A stretch of DNA of 64,000 nt from Chryseobacterium aurantiacum (GTDB lineage: Bacteria > Bacteroidota > Bacteroidia > Flavobacteriales > Weeksellaceae): contig NZ_PXUE01000002.1 in NCBI RefSeq assembly GCF_003020585.1, positions 372,001 through 436,000 on the forward strand, written 5' to 3'. Below are positions 56,777 through 64,000 of the stretch, in pieces. Position numbers and translations under genes: made by a program. Position 1 is the stretch's first letter. Each line of letters opens with the position of its first letter. The notes below the pieces were generated by a model that had not been told where the DNA came from, made no database searches, and was given only the letters and a program-made list of their open reading frames with translations.

Positions 56777-56781
56777 TACTG

Positions 56782-56815
56782 AAAAGGCTGTTTCAATAGA
56801 AGCAGCCTTTTTATT
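56782..56815 (+). terminator. MATE gene terminator
   Basis: AAAAGGCTGTTTC pairs with GAAGCAGCCTTTT (one G-U-type mismatch) with an AATA loop and a T-run, 6 bases after the MATE stop. Confidence 0.85.
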
Positions 56816-56818
56816 TTT

Positions 56819-56971
56819 CTCGCTGATTTTGGAGATTATGCAGATTTCTATTACAAATCAAAGTATTAATATTAGACATTTTCAACAGTTAAAAACATCT
56901 ACAATCTTTTTCATGCAAATCTTGAAAGTCATAAATATTTTAATATCTGTGTAATTTGCTAAATCAGCGAG
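56819..56971. repeat. 153-bp element with terminal inverted repeats
   Basis: CTCGCTGATTT (56819-56829) and its perfect complement AAATCAGCGAG (56961-56971) bound the region. Extended to about 28 bases the arms match at about 22 positions. The interior is A/T-rich without a frame. The layout fits a palindromic or MITE-like intergenic element. Confidence 0.55.
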
Positions 56972-56997
56972 ATATATTTTTTAATCTAGAAATAAGA

Positions 56998-57030
56998 GAA
57001 AAGCCACCTCAAATGAGACAGCTTTTTTAT
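56998..57030 (-). terminator. Terminator of the GNAT gene
   Basis: Stem AAAAGC with an inner CTCA/TGAG pair and G-U wobbles on the minus strand, followed by T residues, just beyond the GNAT stop. Confidence 0.55.
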
Positions 57031-57031
57031 T

Positions 57032-57535
57032 CTATTTAATTCTTTTTCCTAAAATTACCAGACTTCTTTCAACCCCATCTAAAACAGCTACATTGGGAAG
57101 GTTTCCCCAATCTTCAAACCCAAAGTGCCTGAATAACTTCAGACTTGGCTCATTATGAAGAAAGATAAGCGCTACAAGGTTGTTTACTCCAAATTTTCCG
57201 GCATTATCAATACAATACTGAAGCATGGTCTTACCATAGCCTTTTCCTCTACAGCTTTCATCCAAATAAATACTTACCTCTACCGTACCATTGTACGCAG
57301 CCCTTTCATGGAATGAACTAAAACTTATCCAACCAATCACCTGGTCCTGATCATCTTCAACGATCCAAAGAGGTCTTGTTTGAGGATTGTGTTCTTCAAA
57401 CCATTTTAACTTGCTTTCTACAGGGACCTCCTCCATGTCTGCTGTCACCATTCTTGAAGCAATTGTAGAATTATATATGGCAACAATTTTATTTAAATCT
57501 GCCAACTCAGCATTTCTGAACTTTAATTCTTCCAT
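57032..57535 (-). CDS. GNAT acetyltransferase, phosphinothricin acetyltransferase-like
   Basis: A 167-aa acetyltransferase. KFRNAELADLNKIVAIYNSTIASRMVTADMEEV, then PLWIVEDDQDQVIGWISFSSFHERAAYNGTVEVSIYLDESCRGKGYGKTMLQYCIDNA with the pyrophosphate loop CRGKGYGK, and LHNEPSLKLFRHFGFEDWG. This matches the PAT-like subgroup (N-acetyltransferases of amino-acid analogues), but the true substrate is unknown. It is transcribed alone. Confidence 0.85.
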   Translation of the reverse strand: MEELKFRNAELADLNKIVAIYNSTIASRMVTADMEEVPVESKLKWFEEHNPQTRPLWIVEDDQDQVIGWISFSSFHERAAYNGTVEVSIYLDESCRGKGYGKTMLQYCIDNAGKFGVNNLVALIFLHNEPSLKLFRHFGFEDWGNLPNVAVLDGVERSLVILGKRIK

Positions 57536-57790
57536 TGATATTAAATCAAACTTATTTTAATACAAAAATAATAAATTTTCAAAACACCCCCTTGTAATTC
57601 AATTATTTTACACAAATAACAACATTAAAACCAATCAACCCCTCCAAGGGAAAGTTAATAACTATTTTTTAACATTTAAATTCACAAAGACGCGATGAAT
57701 TTGATAGCATTTGATATTTTAAGATGCAAAGATTTTATCTACGATAAAATTGAATACAGATCGTTTTACTACTCGTATTTTCCAACGAAA
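57536..57790. other. Intergenic region with a short hairpin
   Basis: Between the GNAT and Crp/Fnr genes. ATTTTATC (57732-57739) pairs with GATAAAAT (57743-57750) around a TAC loop. The stretch 57650-57760 resembles a degraded dispersed element; no coding frame is seen. Confidence 0.35.
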
Positions 57791-58357
57791 TCATTTCAAG
57801 TCCTTTAAAATCCTATTCAGGCTTCGTACTGTTATTCCCAGATAGGCGGCCATATTTTCTTTTGAAATTTGAATATTTTGTTTTAACTGCATTTTAAGCA
57901 GTTGCGCCAGGGTATGTTCTATGGTATAAAGCTGTTGATAGGAAGCCCTGCTTGAGGTATTGATAATACGTTCTGCAAAGGAATCCAATAGTAAATTGTT
58001 TAGGATAAGATCCTTTTTAATGAGGCTCTTAAAATGACTCAGGTTTATGGTATAAACCGTAACATCGGTCAGTGCTTCAATTCCGCACAGACAAGGGATA
58101 TTTTTTATCAATTCCACCTCTCCAATAATTTCTCCGCTACCCAGAAACTCAACAATATATTCCTTTCCGTTTTCCTCAGCAAAATAACATTTTACAATAC
58201 CTTCCTTAATGAGCATGACTTTAGAAAGAGGTTCATCCTGAATCAACAACTTTTCGCCACTGGAAAAGGTCTGCGGTACAATATCTTCTCCATTCTGATT
58301 ATGGTAAAGTACTTCAAGATAGCTTAAAAATGATTGATTGGTCCTTAACATATTCAT
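57791..58357 (-). CDS. Crp/Fnr-family regulator
   Basis: A 188-aa protein from ATG 58357. The N-terminal cyclic-nucleotide-like domain has SSGEKLLIQDEPLSKVMLIKEGIVKCYFAEENGKEYIVEFLGSGEIIGEVELI, and the C terminus has the HTH ISKENMAAYLGITVRSLNRILKDLK. The ligand is unknown. It is divergent from a HAD hydrolase gene, and a perfect GGACAATTGTCC palindrome lies right upstream. Confidence 0.85.
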   Translation of the reverse strand: MNMLRTNQSFLSYLEVLYHNQNGEDIVPQTFSSGEKLLIQDEPLSKVMLIKEGIVKCYFAEENGKEYIVEFLGSGEIIGEVELIKNIPCLCGIEALTDVTVYTINLSHFKSLIKKDLILNNLLLDSFAERIINTSSRASYQQLYTIEHTLAQLLKMQLKQNIQISKENMAAYLGITVRSLNRILKDLK

Positions 58358-58360
58358 TCG

Positions 58361-58372
58361 GGACAATTGTCC
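58361..58372. promoter_or_regulatory. Perfect 12-bp palindrome between Crp/Fnr and HAD genes
   Basis: GGACAATTGTCC, four bases upstream of the Crp/Fnr start, overlaps its expected leader. A possible autoregulatory site. Confidence 0.45.
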
Positions 58373-58426
58373 TTTGGTGGTTTATTTTTTATGTTGAAAT
58401 TTGAAGTGGAAAATTACAAAACTAAA

Positions 58427-59116
58427 ATGAATAATCACATTACAACAATAGCCTTTGATGCAGATGATACTCTTTGGGTGAATGAACCTTATTTTCAGGA
58501 GGCAGAAAAAGAATTCTGTATACTTTTAGAAGACTATCTTCCTCAGCATTCTGTTTCTCAGGAATTATTCAAGACCGAAATGCAAAACCTGCATTTGTAT
58601 GGGTATGGAGTAAAAGGCTTCATGCTTTGTATGATTGAAACCATCAGCAGGGTTACCAATAATACGGCATCTTTACAGCTGGTCAATAAAGCCATTGAAT
58701 TGGGTCAGGAACTTCTGCAAAAACCCATTGAGCTTTTAGACGGCGTTACAGATACTTTGGACAGTTTAAAAGGAAAATACAGACTGGTTGTAGCCACAAA
58801 AGGAGATTTACTAGATCAGGAACGTAAGCTTAAAAATTCTGGATTGCAAGATTATTTCCACCATATCGAGATCATGAGTGACAAGAAAGAAAATGATTAC
58901 AAAAAACTCCTGAAACATCTTGACTGCCTGCCGGAAAATTTTCTAATGCTAGGAAATTCTATTAAATCTGATGTTCTGCCAGTATTGGAAATCGGAGGAT
59001 CTGCTGCACATATTCCTTATCATATCACATGGAACCACGAACAGCATGATGTGAATTTAGAACATGAACATTTTATGGAATTAAAAAGTATTGATGAAAT
59101 ATTGAAACATTTATAA
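58427..59116 (+). CDS. HAD-superfamily hydrolase
   Basis: A 229-aa protein. HAD motif I is IAFDADDTLW (nucleophile D10 and D12), with VATKGDLL (motif II), the lysine region near MSDKKENDYKKLL, and motif IV LGNSIKSDVLPVL. A cap domain lies between motifs I and II. It is a phosphatase or similar; the substrate is unknown. I start at ATG 58427 rather than the earlier start codons at 58367 and 58391. Confidence 0.85.
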   Translation: MNNHITTIAFDADDTLWVNEPYFQEAEKEFCILLEDYLPQHSVSQELFKTEMQNLHLYGYGVKGFMLCMIETISRVTNNTASLQLVNKAIELGQELLQKPIELLDGVTDTLDSLKGKYRLVVATKGDLLDQERKLKNSGLQDYFHHIEIMSDKKENDYKKLLKHLDCLPENFLMLGNSIKSDVLPVLEIGGSAAHIPYHITWNHEQHDVNLEHEHFMELKSIDEILKHL

Positions 59117-59139
59117 AAATTCCTTTAAAATCAAATAAA

Positions 59140-59170
59140 AAAGAGGTTGTTTATTGCAAACAACCTCTTT
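59140..59170. terminator. Bidirectional terminator
   Basis: AAAGAGGTTGTTT (59140-59152) and AAACAACCTCTTT (59158-59170) form a perfect 13-bp stem between HAD and S9 peptidase genes. Confidence 0.85.
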
Positions 59171-59177
59171 CTATATA

Positions 59178-61580
59178 CTATTTTTTTAAACACTTTTCAA
59201 GGAACTGATCCTGCTCCCATAAAACATGAAAAATATTCTCTTTAGCCTGATATCCGTGGGATTCTTTTGGAAGAAGAACCATTCTTACCGGCGCACCCAA
59301 ATTTTTCAAGGCCTGGAAGTATCTTTCAGTCTGTAAGGTGAAAGTCCCTGGATTGTTATCTGCATCACCATGAATCAAAAGTAGTGGTGTTTTCATTTTA
59401 TCGGCATTCATAAACGGAGACATTGTATTATAGACTTCCGGAACATCCCAATAATTTCTTTGTTCAGTCTGGAATCCGAATGGAGTCAACGTTCTGTTGT
59501 AAGCCCCGCTTCTAGCAATACCACAAGCAAAAAGATGAGAATGGGTCAAAAGATTAGCCGTCATAAAGGCTCCATAGGAATGTCCTCCTACAGCTACTTT
59601 CTTTTTATCAATATATCCTAATTGATCTACCGCATTAATTGCTGCATCTGCATTGGCAACCAACTGAGTAATGAAGGTATCGTTCGGCTCCGTTTTTCCT
59701 TCTCCAATAATAGGGAAAGCGGCATGATCTAACACGGCATATCCTTTAGTAGTCCAGTATACAAAAGATCCGTAAGTCGGAAATGTAAAATCATTATCAT
59801 TCTGGGTACTTTGGCCTGCTGTATTTTTATCTTTATACTCTCTTGGATAAGCCCAGATTAGCAATGGAAGCTTTTCATTTTTTGCCTTTCTGTCATAACC
59901 TGCAGGTAGGTAAAGAGTTCCGCTCAGGGTAACTCCATCATTCCTTTTATAGGTAATAACTTCCTTGTAAATATCCTTGATACTTTCAAAAGGGTTGGCA
60001 AAATAAGTTACAGCCTCTGTTTTATTGGACTTAATATTCTTTTTAAAATAGTTTGGATACTGGTTTGAAGCCTCCTGAGTTGTCAAAATCTCTCCTTTTG
60101 ATGGATTTAGAATATCAACGATATTTTCCTTTGCATTCTTGATGTTTGACGTATACAGCCTTTTCTTTTTAAGTGATTTAACATCCATTTCATCAATAAA
60201 AGGACGCTGCCCGTCTTTTGTAAATCCGTCACCTATCAAATAGGTCTTCCCGTCTTTTATTTCGATAACAGACCTTCCATATTGGTTTTTAATCTTGTTA
60301 AACTTACCCGGATTACTGTAAACATCCTGAACATTTCTGTCATCAATTACCTTTGACTCTCCGTTATTCAGATCGATCAGGAATGATTTTGTATTTCTGG
60401 TGTCATACCATTCTTCAGAAACTACAGCATAATGATCATTGGTCCAATTAATATCTTCATATCTCTGCTTCATTTTGAAGAAAGATTTTGGAGCAGCCGC
60501 AAACGGGGCTTCCCAAGTAAAGATTTCATCCCTATATTCAGCAACTTTATGCTGATTTCCTCCATCAAGAGCTTCAGTATATACCAAAGTTGCCGGAGCG
60601 TCACTTCTCCAATTCATATCTCTTTTTCCTGTTCTTACTGATGAAAAGCCCTTTGGCATAATCTCATTAAGCGGAACTTCGTTTACCACCTTTACAACAC
60701 TTCCTTTCTTATCATATACAGTTGATGTTGAAGGAAATCTGTTCAGTGGAACAATATAGGAGAATGGTTTTTTGATTGTAGTTGTCAATAAATAGTTACC
60801 ATCCGGAGAAAAGCTTAAACCTGAATACATGTCCGTATTCATAAGTTTCTTAAGATTTCCGTTCAGATCTACATTATAGACTTCAGAAGATACAAGAACC
60901 TCAAAGTTCTTCTCATCCTGTGGATTTTTCAAAAGATCCTGATATGTTCTGTTTTGTGAAACCTTTCCATCTGCTGTAGAAACAATAGGTCCTGTTGGAA
61001 GATCCTTGCTTGAATCAATCAGGGCGGGTCTGTTTTGAGGAAGTGTTCTTATCAATAGACTTTGTGAATCATTATACCAGATGAATGGATATCCTAAATT
61101 CGCGTTCAGTACGTCTTGAGTAATCTTTTTTGCAGCAGCGGTTTGCAGGTCTATTATCCACAGCTCTACCCCTTTATCTGTAGTATTGGTAAAGGCTAGT
61201 TTTTTTTCGTCCGGTGAAAATAAAAGATGGGCAATTTTAGCTTCTGATGGTAGGTTTTTTACCTGAGTCTCATTTTTATCCCCAATCTTTCTTATTTTAA
61301 GATTATTAAAATAAGTAACTGTACTGGCAATATTAGTAACCGGATTGATCCTTAGTCCTCCCAGTTTCATTTCCTGTTGGTTAAGATCATTCAGAGTTTT
61401 ATAAGCCGGTCTGTATGTAAACACAACCCAGTCTTTCTTACTGTTCATCAAAACAGCAGGTGGTCTGTCATAATCTGCAAGTTTCAGAATTTCTGCAGAA
61501 GGCTTTTGGTAGGTAATATTCTCCTGTGCATCATAAAAATTGAGAAATGCCAGAAGGCAAATTGTCAGCTTTATCTTCAT
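59178..61580 (-). CDS. S9-family prolyl-oligopeptidase-type peptidase, exported
   Basis: An 800-aa serine peptidase with a signal peptide (cleavage near NFYDAQ). A beta-propeller part precedes the alpha/beta-hydrolase domain, where the nucleophile is in GGHSYGAFMTANLL, the acid in LIHGDADNNPG and the histidine in LLPKESHGYQA. It probably cleaves peptides in the periplasm, after proline or with dipeptidyl specificity. It has a good promoter at 61597-61626 and its own terminator. Confidence 0.9.
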   Translation of the reverse strand: MKIKLTICLLAFLNFYDAQENITYQKPSAEILKLADYDRPPAVLMNSKKDWVVFTYRPAYKTLNDLNQQEMKLGGLRINPVTNIASTVTYFNNLKIRKIGDKNETQVKNLPSEAKIAHLLFSPDEKKLAFTNTTDKGVELWIIDLQTAAAKKITQDVLNANLGYPFIWYNDSQSLLIRTLPQNRPALIDSSKDLPTGPIVSTADGKVSQNRTYQDLLKNPQDEKNFEVLVSSEVYNVDLNGNLKKLMNTDMYSGLSFSPDGNYLLTTTIKKPFSYIVPLNRFPSTSTVYDKKGSVVKVVNEVPLNEIMPKGFSSVRTGKRDMNWRSDAPATLVYTEALDGGNQHKVAEYRDEIFTWEAPFAAAPKSFFKMKQRYEDINWTNDHYAVVSEEWYDTRNTKSFLIDLNNGESKVIDDRNVQDVYSNPGKFNKIKNQYGRSVIEIKDGKTYLIGDGFTKDGQRPFIDEMDVKSLKKKRLYTSNIKNAKENIVDILNPSKGEILTTQEASNQYPNYFKKNIKSNKTEAVTYFANPFESIKDIYKEVITYKRNDGVTLSGTLYLPAGYDRKAKNEKLPLLIWAYPREYKDKNTAGQSTQNDNDFTFPTYGSFVYWTTKGYAVLDHAAFPIIGEGKTEPNDTFITQLVANADAAINAVDQLGYIDKKKVAVGGHSYGAFMTANLLTHSHLFACGIARSGAYNRTLTPFGFQTEQRNYWDVPEVYNTMSPFMNADKMKTPLLLIHGDADNNPGTFTLQTERYFQALKNLGAPVRMVLLPKESHGYQAKENIFHVLWEQDQFLEKCLKK

Positions 61581-61596
61581 ATAGATTCATTTTCCA

Positions 61597-61626
61597 CGAA
61601 TGTAGTGATTTTTGAATAATTACCAA
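61597..61626 (-). promoter_or_regulatory. S9 peptidase promoter
   Basis: On the minus strand TTG (61624-61626), 19 bases, TACATTCG (61597-61604), one mismatch to TAnnTTTG, 16 bases before the ATG. Confidence 0.55.
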
Positions 61627-61686
61627 TATACCAAATCACGTAGAACATCTGAAAACAAAGACAATTTCAAATATAACTCCAATAAA

Positions 61687-61712
61687 AAAAGAGCATCAAT
61701 TGATGCTCTTTT
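61687..61712. terminator. Terminator of the DoxX gene
   Basis: AAAAGAGCATCAA and its complement form a perfect palindrome of 26 bases with a central AATT. It lies just beyond the DoxX stop. Confidence 0.8.
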
Positions 61713-61733
61713 ATACTATATTCAGTAAGTTTA

Positions 61734-62162
61734 TTACCAGTCTGAAGCCCTTTTTCTTCTTTCAATCATATGATCTACAGAAACCTTTCCGGCTCCGATA
61801 ATCATCAGAAGAAGATAAACAGAAAGATAAATAAGACTCATCTCTCTTTTTTCAAAGGGGTCTGCACCATGAACTACAAATCCTGCAATAACCATTGTAA
61901 AGATAAGAAAACCCAAGGAAATCCTTGTAAAAAGTCCTAATATCAGTAAAATTGAACAAACAAATTCAGCAACCACTGTAAGAATCAATGAAATCTGAGG
62001 ACCTAATCCCATAAAATCGAAAAATTCAATTTTACCGCCTGCCAACAGCATTTGGAGCTTTGGATATCCATGAGAAAGCATTGCAAAACCTACAAACACT
62101 CTCACTGCTAATAAAATAATATCTTTAGGTATTGAGCTTGAATTTGAATTATTATAGTTCAT
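61734..62162 (-). CDS. DoxX-family membrane protein
   Basis: A 142-aa protein with four membrane helices: LAVRVFVGFAMLSHGYPKLQML, LGPQISLILTVVAEFVCSILLILGLFTRISLGFLIFTMVIAGFV, HGADPFEKREMSLIYLSVYLLLMIIGAGKVSVDHMI. The first helix carries the H in SHGYPK typical of DoxX. DoxX proteins are linked to respiratory or redox membrane complexes. It lies 67 bases downstream of era on the same strand. Confidence 0.85.
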   Translation of the reverse strand: MNYNNSNSSSIPKDIILLAVRVFVGFAMLSHGYPKLQMLLAGGKIEFFDFMGLGPQISLILTVVAEFVCSILLILGLFTRISLGFLIFTMVIAGFVVHGADPFEKREMSLIYLSVYLLLMIIGAGKVSVDHMIERRKRASDW

Positions 62163-62229
62163 TTACTAAAAAATTTAGACTAAGTTAATAAAAATCTTTT
62201 AATACAACGGAATCTACGGTGTTTTTAGT

Positions 62230-63105
62230 CTATCTGTACCCGAAATTTTTCAAGTCACGATCATTCTTCCTCCAATCTTTTTTCACCTTTACGAATAAAT
62301 TCAGGTGAATTTTCTTGGAAAAGAATTTTTCAAGATCTAACCTTGCATCGGTTCCCACTTTCTTGATAGCCTCTCCTTTGTGACCAATAATAATTCCTTT
62401 CTGCGTATCTCTTTCTACATAGATAATAGAATCTATAAAGATAATTCCTTCTTTTTCCTTAAACTGCTCCGTAACTACTTCTACAGAATATGGAATTTCT
62501 TTGTCATAATTTAAAAGAATTTTCTCACGGATAGCCTCATTTACGAAGAACCTTTCCGGTTTGTCCGTATACTGATCCTTATCATAGTAAGGTGGGTTTT
62601 CGGGTAATAAAGATTTTATTTTAGGTAAAATAATCTCTGTATTAAAGGCATTTAGGGCAGAAATTGGAAGAATTTCAGCCTTAGGAATCCTGTTGTGCCA
62701 GTCTTCTACCAGTTTTTCAAGGCCAGCCTGATCAGTTTGGTCTACTTTGTTTAGTAAAAGAAGTACAGGAACAGGAATCTTATTTAATTTATCAATCAAG
62801 AACTCTGATGGTTCAGCTTTATCAGTTACATCTACAATAAAAAGGAATACATCGGCATCCTGCAGGGAATCCTTTACAAAATCCATCATTTTTTCCTGCA
62901 ATCCGTATTTAGGGTCCAATACTCCGGGAGTATCAGAAAATACGATTTGAAGATCCTCTTCATTATAAATACCAAAAATTCTGTGACGGGTTGTCTGGGC
63001 TTTCTGCGTTACAATCGCCAACTTCTCTCCCATCAATTGGTTAAGTAGTGTTGATTTTCCGGCATTCGGCTTTCCAACTATATTTACAAATCCAGCTTTG
63101 TGCAT
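62230..63105 (-). CDS. era: GTPase Era
   Basis: A 291-aa GTPase. G1 is GKPNAGKST, G3 DTPG, G4 NKVD and G5 SALNA; the C-terminal KH domain has GHKGEAIKKVG. Era binds 16S rRNA and assists 30S assembly. A TAACTTTG -7 element (reverse of 63126-63133) lies 20 bases upstream. It is divergent from the Crp/Fnr gene at 63374. Confidence 0.97.
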   Translation of the reverse strand: MHKAGFVNIVGKPNAGKSTLLNQLMGEKLAIVTQKAQTTRHRIFGIYNEEDLQIVFSDTPGVLDPKYGLQEKMMDFVKDSLQDADVFLFIVDVTDKAEPSEFLIDKLNKIPVPVLLLLNKVDQTDQAGLEKLVEDWHNRIPKAEILPISALNAFNTEIILPKIKSLLPENPPYYDKDQYTDKPERFFVNEAIREKILLNYDKEIPYSVEVVTEQFKEKEGIIFIDSIIYVERDTQKGIIIGHKGEAIKKVGTDARLDLEKFFSKKIHLNLFVKVKKDWRKNDRDLKNFGYR

Positions 63106-63322
63106 AAAAATAATATTACGAACTGCAAAGTTACTAAAACAAAATTGGTCTTTGCGGTTAATCTCAATATTTAAAAGAAAAAAGAGAGTTATATAATCTT
63201 ATGACAGGCTGTAAAGGGAAATGTTAAAGCCTAAATCCTATTTCTTTGGGGAAGCCCATTGAAAACTTGGCAAGATCCCCCACCCCATTACTTAATATAA
63301 CCATAAAAAATATCAGATTATT

Positions 63323-63354
63323 TTGTATCACATTACTTAAAACTGATACTTTTG
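63323..63354 (+). promoter_or_regulatory. Promoter of the Crp/Fnr gene
   Basis: TTG (63323-63325), 21 bases, TACTTTTG (63347-63354), 20 bases before ATG 63374. Confidence 0.65.
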
Positions 63355-63373
63355 AATATTAGAATTCATATTT

Positions 63374-63937
63374 ATGAATATAGACCAGATTCTTGATCAA
63401 ATTTATATCCTTCCTGAGGCTTCCAAAAACAGCCTGAAAGAATGTATTACCGAAGTTTCCCATCCAAAAGGATATTGCCTGATGGAGGCAGATAAGGTAA
63501 TACCACACCTCTATTTTATCCGTAAAGGAATTGCACGCGCCTATTCTTCAACATCTGACAATGATATTACATTCTGGTTTGGAAGTGAAGGCCAATGTAT
63601 ACTTTCTATGAAAAGCTATGTGGAAGACAAACCCGGTTATGAAAGCATTGAACTGCTTGAGGATTGTGATTTGTACAGACTGGAAACTGAGAACCTCAGA
63701 AAATTGTTTAATGAGGACATTCATATTGCCAACTGGGGAAGAAAACTAGCAGAAGCTGAAATGATAAAGTCCGAAGAGCTTATCATCTCAAGGCAGTTCA
63801 AAACATCATTGGAACGGTATAAGGATATTATCCTGTACCAGCCGGATCTGTTAAAGAGAGTTCAGCTTGGTCACATTGCTTCTTACCTTGGGATTACCCA
63901 GGTGAGCTTAAGCAGAATTCGGGCGGAGATAAAGTAG
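63374..63937 (+). CDS. Crp/Fnr-family regulator
   Basis: A 187-aa protein. N-terminal sensor domain: HPKGYCLMEADKVIPHLYFIRKGIARAYSSTSDNDITFWFGSEGQCILSMKSYVEDKPGYESIELLEDCDLYRLETENL. C-terminal HTH: VQLGHIASYLGITQVSLSRIRAEI. The ligand is unknown. It is divergent from era and uses the promoter at 63323. The gene ends 63 bases before the window edge; no partner is seen. Confidence 0.85.
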   Translation: MNIDQILDQIYILPEASKNSLKECITEVSHPKGYCLMEADKVIPHLYFIRKGIARAYSSTSDNDITFWFGSEGQCILSMKSYVEDKPGYESIELLEDCDLYRLETENLRKLFNEDIHIANWGRKLAEAEMIKSEELIISRQFKTSLERYKDIILYQPDLLKRVQLGHIASYLGITQVSLSRIRAEIK

Positions 63938-64000
63938 TATTTTTTAACAATTGTAAAATTTTTTCTGCCCATAAATTCTGAAATTTGCAGTAGAAAAATT

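Noticed and set aside
1..64000. tRNA, rRNA, CRISPR, transposase, prophage
   Set aside because: I scanned for tRNA-like T-loops, spaced short repeats, IS-type coding genes and phage genes and found none.

Overview
The window looks like chromosomal DNA of a Bacteroidota member of the Flavobacteriia/Weeksellaceae, most like Chryseobacterium. This rests on low GC, A/T-rich intergenic DNA, almost no Shine-Dalgarno sequences, promoters of the TTG...TAnnTTTG type, two secreted proteins with type IX secretion sorting domains, many lipoproteins and AraC-type regulators, and flavobacterial families (GEVED protein, S9 and M28 peptidases, BlaI-like repressor). I see no rRNA, tRNA, CRISPR array, prophage or transposase. 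The genus is an inference from protein character, not a database result.

Layout. 0.1-6.5 kb: envelope and hypothetical genes, including a SUKH/SUKH/L7-L12-like fusion, a lipoprotein and a BamA-like outer-membrane protein. 6.7-21.7 kb: a regulator-dense accessory stretch with four AraC genes (one frameshifted), a MarR gene with a perfect palindromic operator, an amidohydrolase, two MFS transporters, an SDR dehydrogenase and a catalase. Three AraC neighbourhoods carry direct repeats with a 21-bp period, the geometry of AraC half-sites. 21.8-32 kb: a SWIM/SNF2 helicase, a GEVED secreted protein, a thiolase behind two TetR-type operators, an endonuclease V-like/VOC/GNAT operon, an M28 peptidase and an aminotransferase. 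32-45 kb: housekeeping and energy genes. These include a membrane pyrophosphatase fused to an OmpA domain, a tight seven-gene operon (lolD-like, L,D-transpeptidase, radC, FemAB-like, PhyH-like, hypothetical, ppa) and pyruvate dehydrogenase E1 alpha and E2. 45-64 kb: a PAP2-like/BlaI-like pair, an RRM protein, a copper module (HMA-AraC regulator plus a CopA carrying four cysteine-rich metal-binding repeats), a polysaccharide deacetylase, PLPBP, a sigma-54 response regulator lacking a DNA-binding domain, a MATE pump, two Crp/Fnr regulators, an S9 peptidase, DoxX and Era.

How genes work together. The clearest units are the copper regulator/exporter pair, AraC regulators beside their likely targets, the thiolase under a TetR regulator encoded elsewhere, and the lolD-to-ppa operon, which starts at an apparently near-leaderless promoter and ends at a strong hairpin. 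Convergent genes are separated by near-perfect bidirectional hairpin terminators. Two larger imperfect inverted repeats (pdhA/E2 gap and downstream of the MATE gene) look like dispersed intergenic elements. The most interesting items are the SUKH-L7/L12 fusion, the pyrophosphatase-OmpA fusion, the 21-bp AraC repeats, the frameshifted AraC gene and the radC-FemAB-PhyH cluster.
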